Shown piece after piece: positions 1 to 8,858 of a stretch of 64,000 bases of DNA. Position 1 is the stretch's first letter, and the number at the start of each line of letters is the position of its first letter. Origin of the DNA: RGIG4034 sp045628945 (GTDB taxonomy: Bacteria > Bacillota > Clostridia > Lachnospirales > Lachnospiraceae); the NCBI GenBank assembly GCA_045628945.1, contig JAZQQG010000049.1, positions 1 through 64,000 of the forward strand, read 5' to 3'. Below the pieces are notes generated by a model, which worked only from the letters and a program-made list of their open reading frames with translations, was not told where the DNA came from and ran no database searches. Position numbers and translations under genes: made by a program.

Positions 1-2
1 AT

Positions 3-806
3 ATGGAATTGATGGCTGCGCTCGTTGCCGGTTTTGCATTCGTAACGATTCTCTTTCATATTGCAGAAAGCAGACTTTCGGCTTCCGGCAAACAATCCGT
101 TTCCGGCAAGCATCCAATCAAAGAGTACATCTACCCTTGCCTGCTTCTGCTTGTCGGCATCGCGGCTGCATTCTTTGCTTTCTCCTGTCCCGGTAACAAC
201 AATCGCGTAGAGGTCGAGACCTTCTATCATTTCCCGGAATTTGCCAAGCTAAGCATCTTCACGAAGACCGAGATGGGCTTCCTATCCGAGGCAGCATACT
301 ATTTCGGACTTCGCGAGGGCAACTTCGTGTTCTTCAGTCTGATTTCGGTAATGTGCTTCTACTTATTTCAAAAGAAAAAATACCGTGGAATCCTTCTTCA
401 GCTTCCCGGTTTCGGTCTTCTCTGTCTGGGTTACCTTGGCGTCGTGCTTCGTCCCGTCGTCGGACGCCTTCGCCTTCTGACTCTGTTCCAGAACGACCTT
501 CCCGTGGGTTTTAGCGGCTATCGAGCGCCCGTCGTACTGTTGGAGATCGGTTGCTATGTCGTACTGTTTGCGCTTCTCCTCTATGGAATCCTCCTCTGCG
601 GAGACACGCTCTACGAGAGCCTTCTCTACGTCGTTCTCACCCTCGCCGGTATGGTATCGCGCTTCATTATGGGCTTCTCCCCGAGCGTCTATATCTCCGG
701 CTACCGTACCGCGATGTATATGACCTTCTGCATGATTCTGTTGATTGGAATCCTGGTTCGTAAGATTCTGTTCCCGAAGCCGGATTCTTCTGCCGAGAAG
801 CAATAA
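3..806 (+). CDS. Polytopic membrane protein, 5' end probably outside window
   Basis: The 267 visible residues contain about six hydrophobic segments (near residues 5-18, 42-62, 105-120, 128-150, 175-200 and 205-255) joined by short basic loops, so this is an integral membrane protein. I do not recognise the family. The first Met lies two bases from the window edge with no ribosome binding site visible and no stop codon before it, so the true start may be upstream. The stop at 804-806 is followed 65 bases later by a histidine phosphatase gene on the same strand, which may be cotranscribed. Confidence 0.7.
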   Translation: MELMAALVAGFAFVTILFHIAESRLSASGKQSVSGKHPIKEYIYPCLLLLVGIAAAFFAFSCPGNNNRVEVETFYHFPEFAKLSIFTKTEMGFLSEAAYYFGLREGNFVFFSLISVMCFYLFQKKKYRGILLQLPGFGLLCLGYLGVVLRPVVGRLRLLTLFQNDLPVGFSGYRAPVVLLEIGCYVVLFALLLYGILLCGDTLYESLLYVVLTLAGMVSRFIMGFSPSVYISGYRTAMYMTFCMILLIGILVRKILFPKPDSSAEKQ

Positions 807-871
807 TCCCAGTTCCCGCTACCGACTCACTGCAGTACGCAATCTATCACCCAATATCATAGGATCCTAAT

Positions 872-1651
872 ATGAAGCTTATTTTTATCCGCCATGCGGA
901 ACCGAATTATGAATTAAATTGTTTAACCGAAAAAGGTATGCGCGAGGCCGAGATTCTCGTAAACCGCACGAAGAACTGGAACGTTACCGACTTCCATTGC
1001 TCGAACTACGGCCGTGCACAGGCAACCGCTGCGCCAACCCTGTCCTATTTCGGTCGCGAAGCCGAGATTCACGAATGGCTCCACGAGTTCGACGTCTTCA
1101 TCGACGACCCCGAACGCGAGGGCAATCGTAAGATTTGCTGGGATTTCTCCCCACGCTATCTTGAGGAGCATCCGTTGCTCTTCGATCCGCATCGCTGGTG
1201 GGAGGTTCCCATCATGGACGGTTGCGGTGCCAAAAAAGAATACGACCGTGTCTGCGGCGAATTCGATGCTCTTTTAGCCCGTTACGGATATACAAGAAAA
1301 GGGCTCCGGTATGTGACCAACCACACCGAAGCCTCGGATTCTTATATGAAATATAACGGCACCACTCTCGAGTGCATGAAAAACGCGCCGGCCGAGGAGC
1401 CTGTACTGGTCTTCTTCTGCCATTTAGGTGTCATGATGGTCTTACTCTCGCATCTGATGAACACATCGCCCTGCACTCTCTGGCATGGCATCTTCGTGCC
1501 GCCCACGTCGGTCACAACCGTCATCGCCGAGGAACGTATCCCGAGCGAGGTCTATTTCCGTGCGCAGTGCATCGGCGACACCGCTCATCTGCGCGAAGCC
1601 GGCGAACCGGTCAGCTTCTACGGCGGTTTCGATCAGCCGTGGCAGGGGTAG
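872..1651 (+). CDS. Histidine phosphatase superfamily protein
   Basis: The N-terminus reads IFIRHAEPNY, a variant of the RHG motif whose His takes the phosphate in the phosphoglycerate mutase-like superfamily. A second conserved His (FFCHLGVM, near residue 184) fits the later catalytic His. The length of 259 residues is within the family's range. The substrate cannot be read from the sequence; these enzymes dephosphorylate sugar phosphates, nucleotides or small metabolites in the cytoplasm. The start is the ATG after a weak AGGA. A good terminator lies about 90 bases downstream. Codon use is like that of the preceding membrane gene. Confidence 0.8.
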   Translation: MKLIFIRHAEPNYELNCLTEKGMREAEILVNRTKNWNVTDFHCSNYGRAQATAAPTLSYFGREAEIHEWLHEFDVFIDDPEREGNRKICWDFSPRYLEEHPLLFDPHRWWEVPIMDGCGAKKEYDRVCGEFDALLARYGYTRKGLRYVTNHTEASDSYMKYNGTTLECMKNAPAEEPVLVFFCHLGVMMVLLSHLMNTSPCTLWHGIFVPPTSVTTVIAEERIPSEVYFRAQCIGDTAHLREAGEPVSFYGGFDQPWQG

Positions 1652-1739
1652 TGGACGCGCAGTTATATGAAGGAACACGAATTCCTAATTTCGCCGAATC
1701 AAATGCTTGGTAACTTATCGATTGATCGGATACAGAAAT

Positions 1740-1774
1740 GGGAAGCTGCAATGAATGTAGCTTCCCGTTTTTTC
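1740..1774 (+). terminator. Rho-independent terminator after histidine phosphatase
   Basis: GGGAAGCT pairs with AGCTTCCC around an 11-base loop and is followed by GTTTTTT on the plus strand. It ends the plus-strand transcript just before the convergent minus-strand gene at 1785. Confidence 0.85.
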
Positions 1775-1784
1775 TAAACCATTT

Positions 1785-3152
1785 TTAATATCTCGTCATC
1801 ACATAGGTCAGATTCAGCTTCGACCGTGTGATTTTGCGTCCCCAGTGAATGGACGAATTGTAGTTTCCTTCCGCCACGATGAAATAGTCGTCATGTACCT
1901 CTAACACAATGACCATATGGGTATCGTTATCGACACGCAGAATATCACCGACGCGAATCGCATCCATATCATGATGGGTGGTAGCCTTTTTCTTGCCAAA
2001 TGCCGCATCGCTGCAGATAAAAGCGAATCCGGCACAGCCATATCCGCCATAGAAGGTTCCGCCGTTCCAGGCGTAGAAATCATCATTGGTCCAATGCATT
2101 CCTTCCGGATAAGAAGCCTTCAGTGCAATAATTGCATCGTAGACCGCCTGCTCATCCTTTGGCGCCGAAGCCGAGCTTGATGTTTTCGTCTCACGTTTCT
2201 CTTCCGTCTTCGTTTTTCCGCAAGCCGTGCACACATAAGTATAAGTCGTAATCGTCGTATCGCCTTCGGTCTTCACCTGCTTATCGGTACGCTCGTAGTT
2301 ATGACTTAATTTTTTGCCCTTAGTCGCGCCGCAACGCTTACAAGTCTTCGGTGCATCACAGGTTGCCGCTTCGTAATCATGGCCAAGCGCCTTCCCAAGC
2401 GTCTCGCCACAAACAGCGCACACACTCGCTTCCGTACAGGTAGCTTCCGTCGGCGTATGCCCCGGAGCTTCTTCACTCACATAGCCGCAGACCGTACAGT
2501 AGGAATTTTCCGTACAGCTACCCTCCGTCAGCTGATGCCCCAGAGGTTCCCCGAAGGTTTCCTTGCATTGCTCACAGATTGCGGCCACCGTGCAGGTAGC
2601 CTCTAACATAACATGTCCCAAAGCCTCTCCCTGTTTTTCCCCGCAACGGTTGCAGACCGACGGTTCCGTACAGGTCGGAATGGTCGGTTCGTGTCCCAGA
2701 GCCCCGCCTTCTGTCACCCCGCATTTTCGGCAGGTTTTGGCCTGTGTACAGGTCGCTTCTTTATAATCATGCGTTTCCGCTGTGACCGTCGTCTTGTATC
2801 TGCGCCATCCTTTTTTCGCCGTAACGGTGGTGGTTCCCGGTGCGTGCATCGTAATGACGCCTGTGGCATCTACCGTGGCGATTGCCTCATCCGCGGATGC
2901 ATAGTGAAAACCGTCCAGCGTAGATTTCAATGTCGTCGTTACGCTCTGATCCACGCAGGCCGAATACTCCGATACAGCAAAACCGTACTGTTCGGCATTT
3001 TGGCGAACATTGCTTTGAACCGCCAATCCGGCCACAACGCCGCCTACCACGACAATTGCCGCAACCAGCGCTCCCAAAAACATTCGAAGAGGATGTCCTT
3101 CCGCCTTTTCCGGCATTCCCTCCTCTGCTCGTTCATCGATTTTTTCGCTCAT
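1785..3152 (-). CDS. Membrane-anchored surface protein: Ig-like domain, Cys/His repeats, CHAP/NlpC-like amidase domain
   Basis: Domain order in 455 residues: a short cytoplasmic tail, one membrane helix (about 25-46), a Big_2-like segment (about 70-125), six tandem repeats of about 26 residues (128-284) each with a TCT..C..CG..LGH pattern, a further CxxC pair (308-311), a Ser/Lys linker, and a C-terminal domain (about 333-455). The last domain has Cys373 in GGYGCAGF and His412 in NDTHMVIV, the spacing expected of CHAP or NlpC/P60 cysteine amidases. The likely role is cell-wall hydrolysis or binding outside the cell. The start is supported by GGAGG nine bases upstream. The repeats resemble zinc-ribbon-like repeats of clostridial surface proteins; metal binding is inference. 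Confidence 0.75.
   Translation of the reverse strand: MSEKIDERAEEGMPEKAEGHPLRMFLGALVAAIVVVGGVVAGLAVQSNVRQNAEQYGFAVSEYSACVDQSVTTTLKSTLDGFHYASADEAIATVDATGVITMHAPGTTTVTAKKGWRRYKTTVTAETHDYKEATCTQAKTCRKCGVTEGGALGHEPTIPTCTEPSVCNRCGEKQGEALGHVMLEATCTVAAICEQCKETFGEPLGHQLTEGSCTENSYCTVCGYVSEEAPGHTPTEATCTEASVCAVCGETLGKALGHDYEAATCDAPKTCKRCGATKGKKLSHNYERTDKQVKTEGDTTITTYTYVCTACGKTKTEEKRETKTSSSASAPKDEQAVYDAIIALKASYPEGMHWTNDDFYAWNGGTFYGGYGCAGFAFICSDAAFGKKKATTHHDMDAIRVGDILRVDNDTHMVIVLEVHDDYFIVAEGNYNSSIHWGRKITRSKLNLTYVMTRY
2301..2771 (-). repeat. Six intragenic repeats encoding Cys/His modules
   Basis: This stretch encodes six consecutive units of 25-27 residues. Each starts with GH or HD and carries a Cys about 6 residues later, then a CxxC about 7 residues after that, and ends in a LGH-type turn. 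The units differ at many positions, so the array is old rather than a fresh duplication. Confidence 0.85.
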
Positions 3153-3239
3153 CTTATTGCACCTCCGCCCAATTTCTCAATTGTTTTTTGGTAAAAATGC
3201 ATATTGCAAACCAGAACATATGTTCGTATAATTCCAATT

Positions 3240-3500
3240 ATGAAAAAACCATCCTACAATTCCTACGATTACAAACCGGTGACGGTTGTTCCCGTCATTG
3301 CCTCCTTTGATACGGAAGGCCATATTGCGCCCCTTTATGTCCGCATCGAGGGAGAATCCTACAAGGTGAATTCCTACTGGGTAAAGTCGGAGTGTACGAA
3401 TATTATCCAGTACAACTGTAAGATTATCGATCGGGAATGTCTGAAGCCGATTCTGCTCAGTTTCTATCAGGACGAAACCGTGTGGACCATTCCGGAATAG
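3240..3500 (+). CDS. Small protein of unknown function (86 aa)
   Basis: The reading frame from ATG 3240 begins MKKPSYNSYDY and gives an 86-residue soluble basic protein with alternating polar/hydrophobic stretches typical of a small beta-rich fold, including two Cys residues. It lies between two minus-strand genes and ends two bases before the stop of the GDPD gene. I see no strong Shine-Dalgarno, which lowers confidence. The composition and proper termination suggest a real gene, but I cannot name its function. An overlapping minus-strand frame has a less protein-like composition. Confidence 0.55.
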   Translation: MKKPSYNSYDYKPVTVVPVIASFDTEGHIAPLYVRIEGESYKVNSYWVKSECTNIIQYNCKIIDRECLKPILLSFYQDETVWTIPE

Positions 3501-3502
3501 TC

Positions 3503-4363
3503 CTATTTCTCCCAAATTGGCGGAATATGTCCGCCCTCCTGCGGAACAAAACTATCGAAGATCATGATGTCGAAGTTTTCGCGGGCACGCGCCATTTCCT
3601 CCTCGCTCTTAATCGTCCAGGCGGCCGCCAGATTATGATACATGCCATGGCAAAGGCGACGGGACAGTTTCTTCGGATGCTTGTGGTTGAAGGCCACAAA
3701 GTCCGGACGTGTCAGGCGATTGAACAAAAGATGACACAGTGCAAAATAGAGAGGTCCGCGCAGACCATCCTCAACCTTGAAGGCAGAAGCCAGCTGACCG
3801 CGAATAATTTCCGGATGGTGTTTCCGATACCAGCGTACCCCCAACGGATTGAAGGATTCCATCACATAAGGGCCGTGATAATCCCGAAGCATCCGATCTG
3901 CAATCGGGCAGAGGGAGAGGTCCGTCTTCTCAATCTTGAACTCCACAATTAACGGCACCTTACCGCCCACCAGCTGCAACACTTCCGCAAAGGTCGGAAT
4001 ATACTGTTCGGAATCGCAGAGACGAAATTCCCGAAGCTCCGCATAGGTATAATCGCAGACCTTTCCTTCTTTCCCACAGATACGTTTCAAAGTGTAATCA
4101 TGGAATACCACCGGCACGCGATCCTTCGACAATTGGATATCCAGTTCGATTCCATAGCCTGCTTCTACCGCCTTACGAAAGGCCAAAAGAGAATTCTCCG
4201 GTGCGTCTCCGGCATTGTCATGCAAGCCCCGGTGAGCATAAAGCCACTCACGATACTTCGAAGAATCCGGTTTGTGCAGCATTCTCGGCATAATCATCAA
4301 AAGATACAGCAATACCAATATTATCAACACGAGCAGTACGATAAAAAGTACCTGAAGCCCCAT
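3503..4363 (-). CDS. Glycerophosphodiester phosphodiesterase family protein (UgpQ-like)
   Basis: The protein (286 aa) has one N-terminal membrane helix (about 5-27) and then a GDPD domain with AHRGLHDN (first catalytic His), ELDIQLSKD (metal-binding Glu/Asp) and FHDYTLKR (second catalytic His). Members hydrolyse glycerophosphodiesters to glycerol-3-phosphate and an alcohol using a divalent metal. The membrane anchor suggests activity at the membrane, perhaps on lipid or teichoic acid products. AAGGAGAAGG precedes the ATG. It starts 12 bases after the stop of the MFS transporter gene, so the two probably form an operon. Confidence 0.85.
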   Translation of the reverse strand: MGLQVLFIVLLVLIILVLLYLLMIMPRMLHKPDSSKYREWLYAHRGLHDNAGDAPENSLLAFRKAVEAGYGIELDIQLSKDRVPVVFHDYTLKRICGKEGKVCDYTYAELREFRLCDSEQYIPTFAEVLQLVGGKVPLIVEFKIEKTDLSLCPIADRMLRDYHGPYVMESFNPLGVRWYRKHHPEIIRGQLASAFKVEDGLRGPLYFALCHLLFNRLTRPDFVAFNHKHPKKLSRRLCHGMYHNLAAAWTIKSEEEMARARENFDIMIFDSFVPQEGGHIPPIWEK

Positions 4364-4375
4364 ACATCCTTCTCC

Positions 4376-5923
4376 TTAATCATCAATATCAAAATGTTCC
4401 AAAGCACTCTTCTTTTCCGTCGGAATCGAATCGCCGTGGCGTACGAACAGCATCGTTACCAGCGCAAGCAGGACAAAGATTGTTGCATAAGGGAACAGTG
4501 TTGTGAATCGAATATCCAGGAAGATACCGCTGAGAATCGGAGTTACCGTCTGAGCTGCCATACTTGCGGTATAGTAGAACCCGGTATAACGACCGACATC
4601 CCCGCTCTTACACAATTCCACTACCATCGGGAAGGAGTTGACATTGATACTTGCCCAACCGATTCCGGCGATGGAGAACAATACATCCATGATGATTACC
4701 GAATCTCCCGCACGCATCAGGGAAGCTGCGCCAAAAGCCACCGCCAGCATAATAACGCCGGCCAGGATGGTCTTTTTCCGGCCAATCTTCGAAGAAATAA
4801 TACCCACCGGAATATACGATACAATTGCGGCTGCCTGCGCAATCAGAAGTGTCGCATTGTAATCTACATTTAACACCTTGCCGGCATAGACCGAATACTT
4901 ACTGATTACGGCATTGTAACCCATGTACCACAATACTACCGAAGCTAAGATCAGATACAGAGAACGCTTCTCCGCACGGGAAAGTGCCTTACTCTGCGCT
5001 CCGCTCTCCTCTGCAGTGTCGGTCTCCTCCGTATCCAGTCCCAAGCGTCTGGATTCCTCCTGCATCTCGGCTGCAAACTGCGGCTCCTTCACCTTCCATA
5101 GGAAGATTACCAACGACAGAACCATCACGAAGGCCACAATGGAAAAGAACGGAGTATATCCCATCAACGCATTCTCCGTTGCACCGGTCTTTAACACGAT
5201 ACCCAGTACAAGCACCAGAATACCGCCGGCGGTTCCCATCAGGTTAATAATCGCGTTAGCCTTGGATCGCAACGGCTTGATGGTTACATCCGGCATCAGT
5301 GCGACAGCGGGCGATCGGAAAACAGACATCGCCACCAGCACTACCAGCAGCAGGAGCATAAAGAATATAATATTCGCCGGGTTATGCATTGTCACCTTCC
5401 AGGCGTAGGCCTGGCGAGCCGGAACAATGTAATTGGTATATTCTGCGGTCACGGTCTTGCCGTCCGCCTCATACATGGTATAGCCCAGGAATTCCTCTCG
5501 TCCAAAGGTCTCCTGCAGCTGAATCTTCGTTCCGTCCGGAGACTTCACGGTCAGATCCGCATCATATAAGGTTTCCAACGCCGTCGGATTCTCAATGGTA
5601 ACGTCCTTAAGATCCGTCAGCTGCATCGCATCGGTAAAAGACAAGATAACAAAAGCCACTGCCGCAACCAGCGTACCCACAACGATGAACGGTGTTCTTT
5701 TGCCACGTTTCGACATGCAACGGTCACTGATGGCGCCAAAGAGCGGAAGCATAAACAATGCCAAGATATTATCCAATGCCATGACCACGCCCGAAAGAGA
5801 CTGGCTCATACCGAACTTGTCTGTCAGAATTTTCGGAATCAGCGAGTCGTAGGCCTGCCAGAAGGTACAGATCAGGAAGAACGCCATTCCTACAAAAAAT
5901 GTTCTTTTGGTATTCAGTTTCAT
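4376..5923 (-). CDS. MFS transporter, probably sugar or glycoside type
   Basis: The 515-residue protein has about twelve membrane segments. The first loop carries GAISDRCMSKRGKRTPFIVVG, the MFS motif A region in the form seen in GPH/SLC45-like sugar transporters. An insertion of about 80 polar residues (around 100-175) lies between the early helices, and a Glu/Asp-rich cytoplasmic loop (about 275-310) separates the two halves. A sugar substrate is inferred from family resemblance and from the divergent alpha-amylase gene 150 bases away. AGAGGA precedes the ATG. The GDPD gene follows closely. Confidence 0.75.
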   Translation of the reverse strand: MKLNTKRTFFVGMAFFLICTFWQAYDSLIPKILTDKFGMSQSLSGVVMALDNILALFMLPLFGAISDRCMSKRGKRTPFIVVGTLVAAVAFVILSFTDAMQLTDLKDVTIENPTALETLYDADLTVKSPDGTKIQLQETFGREEFLGYTMYEADGKTVTAEYTNYIVPARQAYAWKVTMHNPANIIFFMLLLLVVLVAMSVFRSPAVALMPDVTIKPLRSKANAIINLMGTAGGILVLVLGIVLKTGATENALMGYTPFFSIVAFVMVLSLVIFLWKVKEPQFAAEMQEESRRLGLDTEETDTAEESGAQSKALSRAEKRSLYLILASVVLWYMGYNAVISKYSVYAGKVLNVDYNATLLIAQAAAIVSYIPVGIISSKIGRKKTILAGVIMLAVAFGAASLMRAGDSVIIMDVLFSIAGIGWASINVNSFPMVVELCKSGDVGRYTGFYYTASMAAQTVTPILSGIFLDIRFTTLFPYATIFVLLALVTMLFVRHGDSIPTEKKSALEHFDIDD

Positions 5924-6006
5924 ATGTTTTTTCCTCTTATTCCGTTTGTCTCTGTTTCTTGACGATTTCCATCGAATTCATAATATATTTTACCACATTT
6001 GAGTAC

Positions 6007-6035
6007 TTGAGAACAATCAGAAAAGGGGGTATAAT
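6007..6035 (+). promoter_or_regulatory. Promoter of the alpha-amylase gene
   Basis: TTGAGA (6007-6012) and TATAAT (6030-6035) are 17 bases apart, a near-consensus vegetative promoter ending 38 bases before the amylase ATG. AGGAGG at 6060-6065 is the ribosome binding site. The 150-base gap also has to hold the promoter of the divergent MFS gene. Confidence 0.75.
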
Positions 6036-6073
6036 ATTTTCGTATCTTTTCGTAATAACAGGAGGATTATTCC

Positions 6074-7810
6074 ATGACAAAAACTAAATATTGGGGCAGG
6101 AAAGCGGTTGTTTGGCTGTTATCGCTCTCCCTCGCTCTCGGCGCAACCACCGGTTGTACCAAGAAAAAAGGGCTTAATAGCGACATCTCTGCAACCGACG
6201 TAAACTCCGATGAAGTGATTCTGAAGCACGGAGAAGTGTGGATTCGGGATGTAGACTTTACTTCCACGCCGGTATCTGTTGAGTTCGGAGATAACGACAT
6301 CGTCTTTTATCAGATTTTCGTCGGTTCCTTCTCGGATTCCAACGGGGATGGCATCGGAGATCTCAGAGGCATCATCAATCGTTTCGATTATCTGAACGAC
6401 GGCGACCCGCAATCCGGTACCAGCTTGGGGATCGAGGGAATTTGGCTCTCTCCGATTTTTAAGTCGCCTTCTTATCACAAGTATGATACGGCCGACTACT
6501 ACACGATTGATCCAAAATTCGGCACCATGGAGGATCTTAAGGATCTGGTGAAGCTCTGCCACGAGCGAGGAGTCAAGCTCATTCTTGACGTTGCCTTTAA
6601 TCACACGAGTACATACCACCCGTGGTTCGTGGATTTCAAGAATTCCCGAGCAACCGGCGATACCGAGAATGCATACTATGATTTCTACACCTGCGTAGAC
6701 ACCAAGGTGAACGGTCGAACCTTCAACAAGATTGCCGGAACCGACAGCTACTACGAATGCAATTTCTCCGGAGATATGCCGGAGCTTAACTTCGATAATC
6801 CTGCAGTTCGTCAGGCGGTTTTGGATGTCTGTACGTATTATCTCACCGAAATTGGCCTCGACGGTTTCCGTTTTGATGCTGCGAAATATATGTATTTCGG
6901 CGATGACCCGCAGAACATCGAATTCTGGAACTGGTTTATGGATGAGCTTCTTGCTGTGAAGCCCGATCTGTATGCGGTCGGTGAGGTTTGGGAGGCTGAC
7001 GGTACTGTAAAGCGCTATTCCGAAGCCCTGAGTTGTTTTGATTTCACAATGTCTCAGGCGGAAGGTAAGGTTGCCTCCACCGCACAAAAGGGCGATGTGA
7101 ATGCCTACACCGCTTACATCCAGCAATTTAATGAGGATGTTAAGGCCATGAATGAGAATTCCCGATTGGTTGCCTTTATTGCCAATCATGATATGGACCG
7201 TGCTGCAGGTTATCTGACTCCCGGCAACGGTTTTGCCCAGATGGCTGCGAACCTCTATCTTCTGGGACCCGGCTCTTCCGTCATCTACTATGGAGAAGAG
7301 ATTGCCATGCGCGGTACCCGCGGCGGTGCCAATACGGACGCCAACCGAAGACTCGCAATGCTGTGGGGCGACGGAGATACCATTCGCGATCCCGAAGGAA
7401 CGACCTTTAAAGATTCCGACCAGACAAACGGCACGGTTGCAGAACAATTAAGCGATCCCGACAGTCTCTACAATTACTACAAGCGCGTACTGATGGTACG
7501 CAAGGCGAATCCCGAGATTGCCAACGGTACCTACACTGCACTGAATATTCCGGATACCAAGGCTGGTGGTTTTCTATCCACCTACGAAGGAAGTACCGTT
7601 GCTGTCATTCATAACACGACGCTGAAGCCGGTGACCATCGATTTATCGAAAGTAACCGATATCAATTTCTCCAAAATCTGCGCTGTACTCGGTGTGGATC
7701 ACGAAGAATTCGACGAGGAGTCCATGCTGATTATTACCACCTTTGCCGGAGCCACTTTGGAGGGAGCCATTCTTACCATTACTCCGCAGACCAGTGTCAT
7801 CTTGCGATAA
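6074..7810 (+). CDS. Extracellular lipoprotein alpha-amylase family enzyme (GH13)
   Basis: A basic start, hydrophobic core and Thr-Gly-Cys lipobox (Cys28) mark a lipoprotein attached to the outer face of the membrane. The GH13 barrel begins near residue 78 (VFYQIFVGSFSDSNGDG). It contains DVAFNHTS, nucleophile Asp268 in GFRFDAAKY, acid/base Glu304 in VGEVWE and Asp373 in NHDMDR. The 578-residue protein ends with a short beta domain and no visible carbohydrate-binding module. It probably cleaves maltodextrins at the cell surface for the MalEFG importer encoded downstream on the other strand. The exact specificity (alpha-amylase, neopullulanase-like or oligo-1,6-glucosidase-like) is not settled by these motifs. 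Confidence 0.9.
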   Translation: MTKTKYWGRKAVVWLLSLSLALGATTGCTKKKGLNSDISATDVNSDEVILKHGEVWIRDVDFTSTPVSVEFGDNDIVFYQIFVGSFSDSNGDGIGDLRGIINRFDYLNDGDPQSGTSLGIEGIWLSPIFKSPSYHKYDTADYYTIDPKFGTMEDLKDLVKLCHERGVKLILDVAFNHTSTYHPWFVDFKNSRATGDTENAYYDFYTCVDTKVNGRTFNKIAGTDSYYECNFSGDMPELNFDNPAVRQAVLDVCTYYLTEIGLDGFRFDAAKYMYFGDDPQNIEFWNWFMDELLAVKPDLYAVGEVWEADGTVKRYSEALSCFDFTMSQAEGKVASTAQKGDVNAYTAYIQQFNEDVKAMNENSRLVAFIANHDMDRAAGYLTPGNGFAQMAANLYLLGPGSSVIYYGEEIAMRGTRGGANTDANRRLAMLWGDGDTIRDPEGTTFKDSDQTNGTVAEQLSDPDSLYNYYKRVLMVRKANPEIANGTYTALNIPDTKAGGFLSTYEGSTVAVIHNTTLKPVTIDLSKVTDINFSKICAVLGVDHEEFDEESMLIITTFAGATLEGAILTITPQTSVILR

Positions 7811-7873
7811 TTCATCGACATGTTTTGTCCTATAAATCTCGAATCGACTTAGCTGACAATTCCATAGCAGCAG

Positions 7874-7913
7874 AAAAAGGGAGTGTGAAAATTATTTTCA
7901 CACTCCCTTTTTG
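7874..7913. terminator. Bidirectional terminator between amylase and malG
   Basis: AAAAGGGAGTGTGAAAA pairs perfectly with its complement around a five-base loop, with T-runs in both directions. It sits between the convergent amylase and malG genes and can serve both. Confidence 0.9.
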
Positions 7914-7976
7914 TTTGAGGTTTTGATGAAGCCTGACGCATACAGGCTTATTTGGTAACGTTTCAATCGTTGTTGT

Positions 7977-8858
7977 TTAACCCTTAACCGAACCGCCGGT
8001 TACACCTTCTACATAATACTTCTGTAAGAAGAGGAAGAGCAGGGTTACGGGAATTGCTACCAGCACACCGCCGGCGCAGAACTTCGTATAGCTGGAGGTA
8101 ATCTGGTCCTTATTTAACCAGTTGAACAAACCTACTGCTACGTTCATACCCTTCGCAGAGTTCAAGGTAATGAAACGAGCAAATACGAAATCGCCCCAAG
8201 GAGCCATGAAGGCCGTCAGAATCGTGTAAATAACGATTGGCTTGGACAGAGGCAGGATAATGCGGAACAGTACCTGCGCACGGCTTGCACCATCGATACG
8301 TGCGGACTCATCCAAAGAGAACGGAATCGTATCGAAGAAGCCCTTGGAGATGTAATAGCCCATACCGGAGGATGCGACATATACAAGAATCAGACCGGGA
8401 ACGGAATTTGCCTTGGTCAGTCCCATATCCGCAAGTACTCGGTACAGAATAATCATCGTTAACATGCCGGGGAACAAGCCCAGAACCAGCATGAATTTCA
8501 TTAAGAAGGTACGCATCTTGAAACGGAAACGAGACAGCGTATAACTCATACACAGAACGATAAAGGTCTGTAATACCGCTACCACAAGACCCATAAAGAA
8601 GGTATTGCTGTACCAACGTACGAACTTACCGTCCGAAAGAATCTTCGCATAGTTGCCAAGTCCCCATACCTTCGGGAGAATGTATCCGGAAGGTCCTGCA
8701 TAGGGCTCACAACGGAAGGACTGCAGTACGATACATACGAAGGGGAACAACCATACAATACTCATAATTATCAAGATTACATAGATCGCGGCATTGCCAA
8801 TCGTTCTCTTGGCTTTCATGCCGAGACCGCTCTTTTTTTCAACCACAGTCGTCATCAT
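7977..8858 (-). CDS. malG: ABC sugar importer permease, MalG type
   Basis: This 293-residue protein has six membrane segments. The EAA loop (DESARIDGASRAQVLFRIILP, near residues 190-210) contacts the ATPase in binding-protein-dependent importers. The C-terminus GGSVKG is typical of MalG proteins. It overlaps the end of malF by ATGA, so translation is coupled. With the malF and binding-protein genes upstream it forms a maltodextrin-type importer. No ATPase gene lies nearby, so a shared MsmX-like ATPase encoded elsewhere is expected, as is common in Firmicutes. Confidence 0.88.
   Translation of the reverse strand: MMTTVVEKKSGLGMKAKRTIGNAAIYVILIIMSIVWLFPFVCIVLQSFRCEPYAGPSGYILPKVWGLGNYAKILSDGKFVRWYSNTFFMGLVVAVLQTFIVLCMSYTLSRFRFKMRTFLMKFMLVLGLFPGMLTMIILYRVLADMGLTKANSVPGLILVYVASSGMGYYISKGFFDTIPFSLDESARIDGASRAQVLFRIILPLSKPIVIYTILTAFMAPWGDFVFARFITLNSAKGMNVAVGLFNWLNKDQITSSYTKFCAGGVLVAIPVTLLFLFLQKYYVEGVTGGSVKG

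Noticed and set aside
3177..3515. Minus-strand frame opposite the 86-residue gene
   Set aside because: It has a less natural composition and overlaps the neighbouring gene starts; the plus-strand frame looks more protein-like.
6119..7447. Long minus-strand open frame opposite the alpha-amylase gene
   Set aside because: It is the antisense shadow of the GH13 gene, which has intact signal peptide and catalytic motifs.
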